From the NCBI GenBank assembly GCA_050261515.1, contig JBLNDJ010000058.1, forward strand, positions 117,323 through 181,322: a stretch of 64,000 nt of DNA. The letters are read 5' to 3'. The DNA is from JBLNDJ01 sp050261515 (lineage in GTDB: Bacteria; Acidobacteriota; Terriglobia; Bryobacterales; Bryobacteraceae). A program made the translations under genes and the position numbers. The first letter of the stretch is position 1. Each line of letters opens with the position of its first letter. Below the pieces are notes generated by a model. The model was not told where the DNA came from and searched no databases. It worked only from the letters and a program-made list of their open reading frames with translations. Shown here piece by piece: positions 62,235 to 64,000 of the stretch.

Positions 62235-63641
62235 TCACAAAGCGCTGATCCGCAGCGCGATGTCGCCCACATGCGCGGGCGACTTCAGTGTCCGCGCCCC
62301 GCCCGCATGGCGGAACTTCGCCTTCGTTTCCCTCCCGGTCTTCGTATCCACCCACGCCGCCGCATAGGATCCCGCCGGCAAGTCGAGCAGCAGCGTCACG
62401 CGCTGCTCGCCCGCCGCAATGTCGAACTTCCGGCCATCCCCCTCACGCTTTTTCTCCAAGGCGTGATGCACGTACACCGCGTAGCTCTTGCCCGGCTCGG
62501 CCAGCACGCGCGCGGAAGCCGTCGCGGACCCGATACCGTTCACCACCTCCGGCGCCGGAGCCATGCGGACGAACTCCAGCCCGTTCAGAAAATCCCGCAG
62601 AATCCGGTACTGCGCCCGCAGCGCCGGAGTCCCGCCGCCCGGCTGTTTTTCCGGCAGCGGGCCGAATGTTCCGTCCTCATGCCCCACCGTGAACGAGTAG
62701 TCCAGGTGATTGAACAGCCCGCCGCCGGCCATCAGGAAATCCCACCCCTGCACGCGGTAGATCGCATCGCCCGTGCCGTCGAACCCCGTCTCGTTGTTCC
62801 CGATTACGCGCTTGAGCCCGTAGTTCATGGCAACGCTATCGGCGGGAAACGAGTAATGGAAATTGAAGATCGAAATCCGCGGGTCGGGGTCGTCGATCTT
62901 CTTCGACCCGTTCGCGAAATTCTCCGAGATCAGGTGCCGCGCCGGAAACCCCGCCTCGGCCTCCGCGATCGTCTTCGCGATGAGCCGCTGCCACTCGCGC
63001 GTGACCCCGCCGAAGTAGGGCTCGTTGCAGACTTCATAGAAGACGTTGTCGTAATCGCGCAGCGTCTCGACCACGCGCCGCGTGTAAGCCACCTGCACCG
63101 CCGTCAGCCGCTCGTCGGCGAGCGCCAGCAGTTCGGTCCGCTTCACGTTCCCGATTCCGTTCACGTTGTTCCGCGCGTTCATGGGATTGACTTCCCACAA
63201 ATTGTCCTCGTACATCGGACAGAACAGGTTCACCTCGACCACGATCCCGCGCTTGCCCGCCTCGCGCACGAAATTCTCCAGCCGCGCGAACAGGGCGTCG
63301 TTCCACTTCGTCAGATCGTACTTGCCGTTCACGCGCGGCCAAGCGGCAACGAACCGGTCGGTCGCCGGAGCGAGCGTGTTCCCCGTGATGTTGAACGAGC
63401 CGGGAACCTCGACATACGACCCCGCCCACGTGCGCGTCATATTGAAACCGTGCTTGGCAAGCGTGTCGAGATACTTCACATAGTCGAAATCCCGATTAAT
63501 GACCGCGCCGTAGTGCTCGCCCGACGTCAGCAGAATGGTGGGTTTCCCGCGAAACAGGAAGTAATGCGGATTGTCCGGATGGAGCGAGAGCGGGCTCGCC
63601 AGGACCATCCCCGCTACAAGAAAAAGCAAAAATTTCGGCAT
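62235..63641 (-). CDS. glycoside hydrolase-like protein (clan GH-A type fold)
   Basis: A 468-aa exported protein with a signal peptide (MPKFLLFLVAGMVLASP). The barrel reads like cellulase-like GH-A members: FLFRGKPTILLTSGEHYGAVIN at the N-terminus, LDTLAKHGFNMTRTW, YDNVFYEVCNEPYF with the acid/base Glu in NEP, and IGNNETGFDGTGD with a candidate nucleophile Glu. A C-terminal beta domain (from about 390) ends with KTGRETKAKFRHAGG. The substrate is unknown. It diverges from the oxidoreductase gene, with only 12 nt between starts. Confidence 0.75.
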   Translation of the reverse strand: MPKFLLFLVAGMVLASPLSLHPDNPHYFLFRGKPTILLTSGEHYGAVINRDFDYVKYLDTLAKHGFNMTRTWAGSYVEVPGSFNITGNTLAPATDRFVAAWPRVNGKYDLTKWNDALFARLENFVREAGKRGIVVEVNLFCPMYEDNLWEVNPMNARNNVNGIGNVKRTELLALADERLTAVQVAYTRRVVETLRDYDNVFYEVCNEPYFGGVTREWQRLIAKTIAEAEAGFPARHLISENFANGSKKIDDPDPRISIFNFHYSFPADSVAMNYGLKRVIGNNETGFDGTGDAIYRVQGWDFLMAGGGLFNHLDYSFTVGHEDGTFGPLPEKQPGGGTPALRAQYRILRDFLNGLEFVRMAPAPEVVNGIGSATASARVLAEPGKSYAVYVHHALEKKREGDGRKFDIAAGEQRVTLLLDLPAGSYAAAWVDTKTGRETKAKFRHAGGARTLKSPAHVGDIALRISAL

Positions 63642-63646
63642 ACACT
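63641..63646 (+). promoter_or_regulatory. -10 element of the Gfo/Idh/MocA gene
   Basis: TACACT, 7 nt before the ATG at 63654. It overlaps the start codon of the divergent hydrolase, whose own candidate -10 (CATAAG, 63651-63656, minus) overlaps this gene's ATG. Confidence 0.4.
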
Positions 63647-63653
63647 GAAGCTT

Positions 63654-64000
63654 ATGCCTTCCAGCAATCTCGCGGCAGGTCTGCCGGGCCAGGCGCCCCC
63701 CGGCTCCGCCAACGACCGCATCCAGTTCGCACTCATCGGCGCAGGCGGCATGGGCATGGGCGACACGCGCTACGCGCTGTCCATCCCGGGCAACAAGCTC
63801 GTCGCCGTCTCCGACATCTACGACGGGCGCATGGCGCGCGCCAAGGAACTCTGGGGCAGCGACCTGTTCACTTCGCGCGACTACCGCGACATCCTCGCCC
63901 GCAAGGACGTCGATGCCGTCATCGTCGCCACCCCCGACCACTGGCACTCGGCCATCACCATCGACGCGCTCCGCGCCGGCAAGGACGTCTACTGCGAGAA
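63654..64000 (+). CDS. Gfo/Idh/MocA family oxidoreductase, N-terminal part
   Basis: The first 115 residues of an NAD(P)-dependent sugar or inositol-type dehydrogenase; the gene continues past the window. The Rossmann motif is ALIGAGGMGMGDTRYAL, followed by VAVSDIYDGRM and the conserved ATPDHWHSAITIDALRAGKDVYCEK containing the EK pair. There is no signal peptide but about 18 extra residues precede the motif. It may process sugars released by the divergent hydrolase. Confidence 0.88.
   Translation, partial: MPSSNLAAGLPGQAPPGSANDRIQFALIGAGGMGMGDTRYALSIPGNKLVAVSDIYDGRMARAKELWGSDLFTSRDYRDILARKDVDAVIVATPDHWHSAITIDALRAGKDVYCE

Overview
The window is a high-GC, gene-dense bacterial chromosome segment. 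It looks like a member of the Acidobacteriota, probably a Bryobacterales/Solibacter-like soil bacterium. This is inferred from a stand-alone duplicated-FtsX (ADOP-type) permease, a PEP-CTERM protein beside polysaccharide genes, an alternative complex III joined to an A2-type caa3 oxidase, and typical acidobacterial envelope proteins. There is no rRNA, CRISPR array, complete insertion sequence or phage. One tRNA (His, GTG) is present.

Layout. 1-5580: the start of a MscS-type channel, then an overlapping ABC ATPase, double-FtsX permease, LolA-like periplasmic protein and outer-membrane barrel, probably one transenvelope lipid or lipoprotein trafficking unit. 5608-9660: a small cytochrome c, a cyclophilin and a coupled trio of two glycosyltransferases and a polysaccharide deacetylase. 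9661-11074: an atypical methyltransferase and a gene-poor stretch with a direct repeat. 11075-21695: an ADOP permease, then a glycan or surface region (two GNAT-like proteins, FkbH-like protein plus acyl carrier protein, PEP-CTERM protein, second deacetylase, kinase-like/methyltransferase fusion) and dCMP deaminase. 21682-25299: ROK protein plus two sugar transporters. 25447-28781: a barrel-like protein, a Cys-rich anchored protein and a DUF885 hydrolase. 28789-40598: one long respiratory operon, actABCDEF, a small membrane gene, SCO, then caa3 subunits II, I, III and IV. A sensor kinase and a response regulator with an XRE-type DNA-binding domain diverge from it (40702-42410). 42424-52374: manC, two signal peptidases, and the translation/secretion block rnhB-rplS-trmD-rimM-khpA-rpsP-ffh, then a lysozyme-like protein, corA and queA. 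52374-64000: tsaD, an ABC exporter pair, tRNA-His, aroF, DUF1028, a CrtO-like protein, an S41-like protein that has lost its catalytic dyad, FmdB zinc ribbon, PAP2, a glycoside-hydrolase-like protein and the start of a Gfo/Idh/MocA oxidoreductase.

The respiratory operon encodes a quinol-to-oxygen chain that bypasses bc1: ActB/ActC/ActF handle quinol, ActA/ActE carry electrons, caa3 reduces oxygen and SCO assists copper loading. The glycan genes plausibly build and modify an exported polysaccharide, with the PEP-CTERM protein as a surface client; no exosortase is in the window.

Most striking signals: (i) many start codons lie 5-9 nt behind a -10-like hexamer, suggesting widespread leaderless transcription; (ii) a 32-nt repeat encodes the same signal-peptide core in two unrelated exported proteins; (iii) an S41 protease homologue has both catalytic residues replaced; (iv) a two-component pair with an XRE output domain diverges from the ACIII operon; (v) a barrel gene has no usable start codon.
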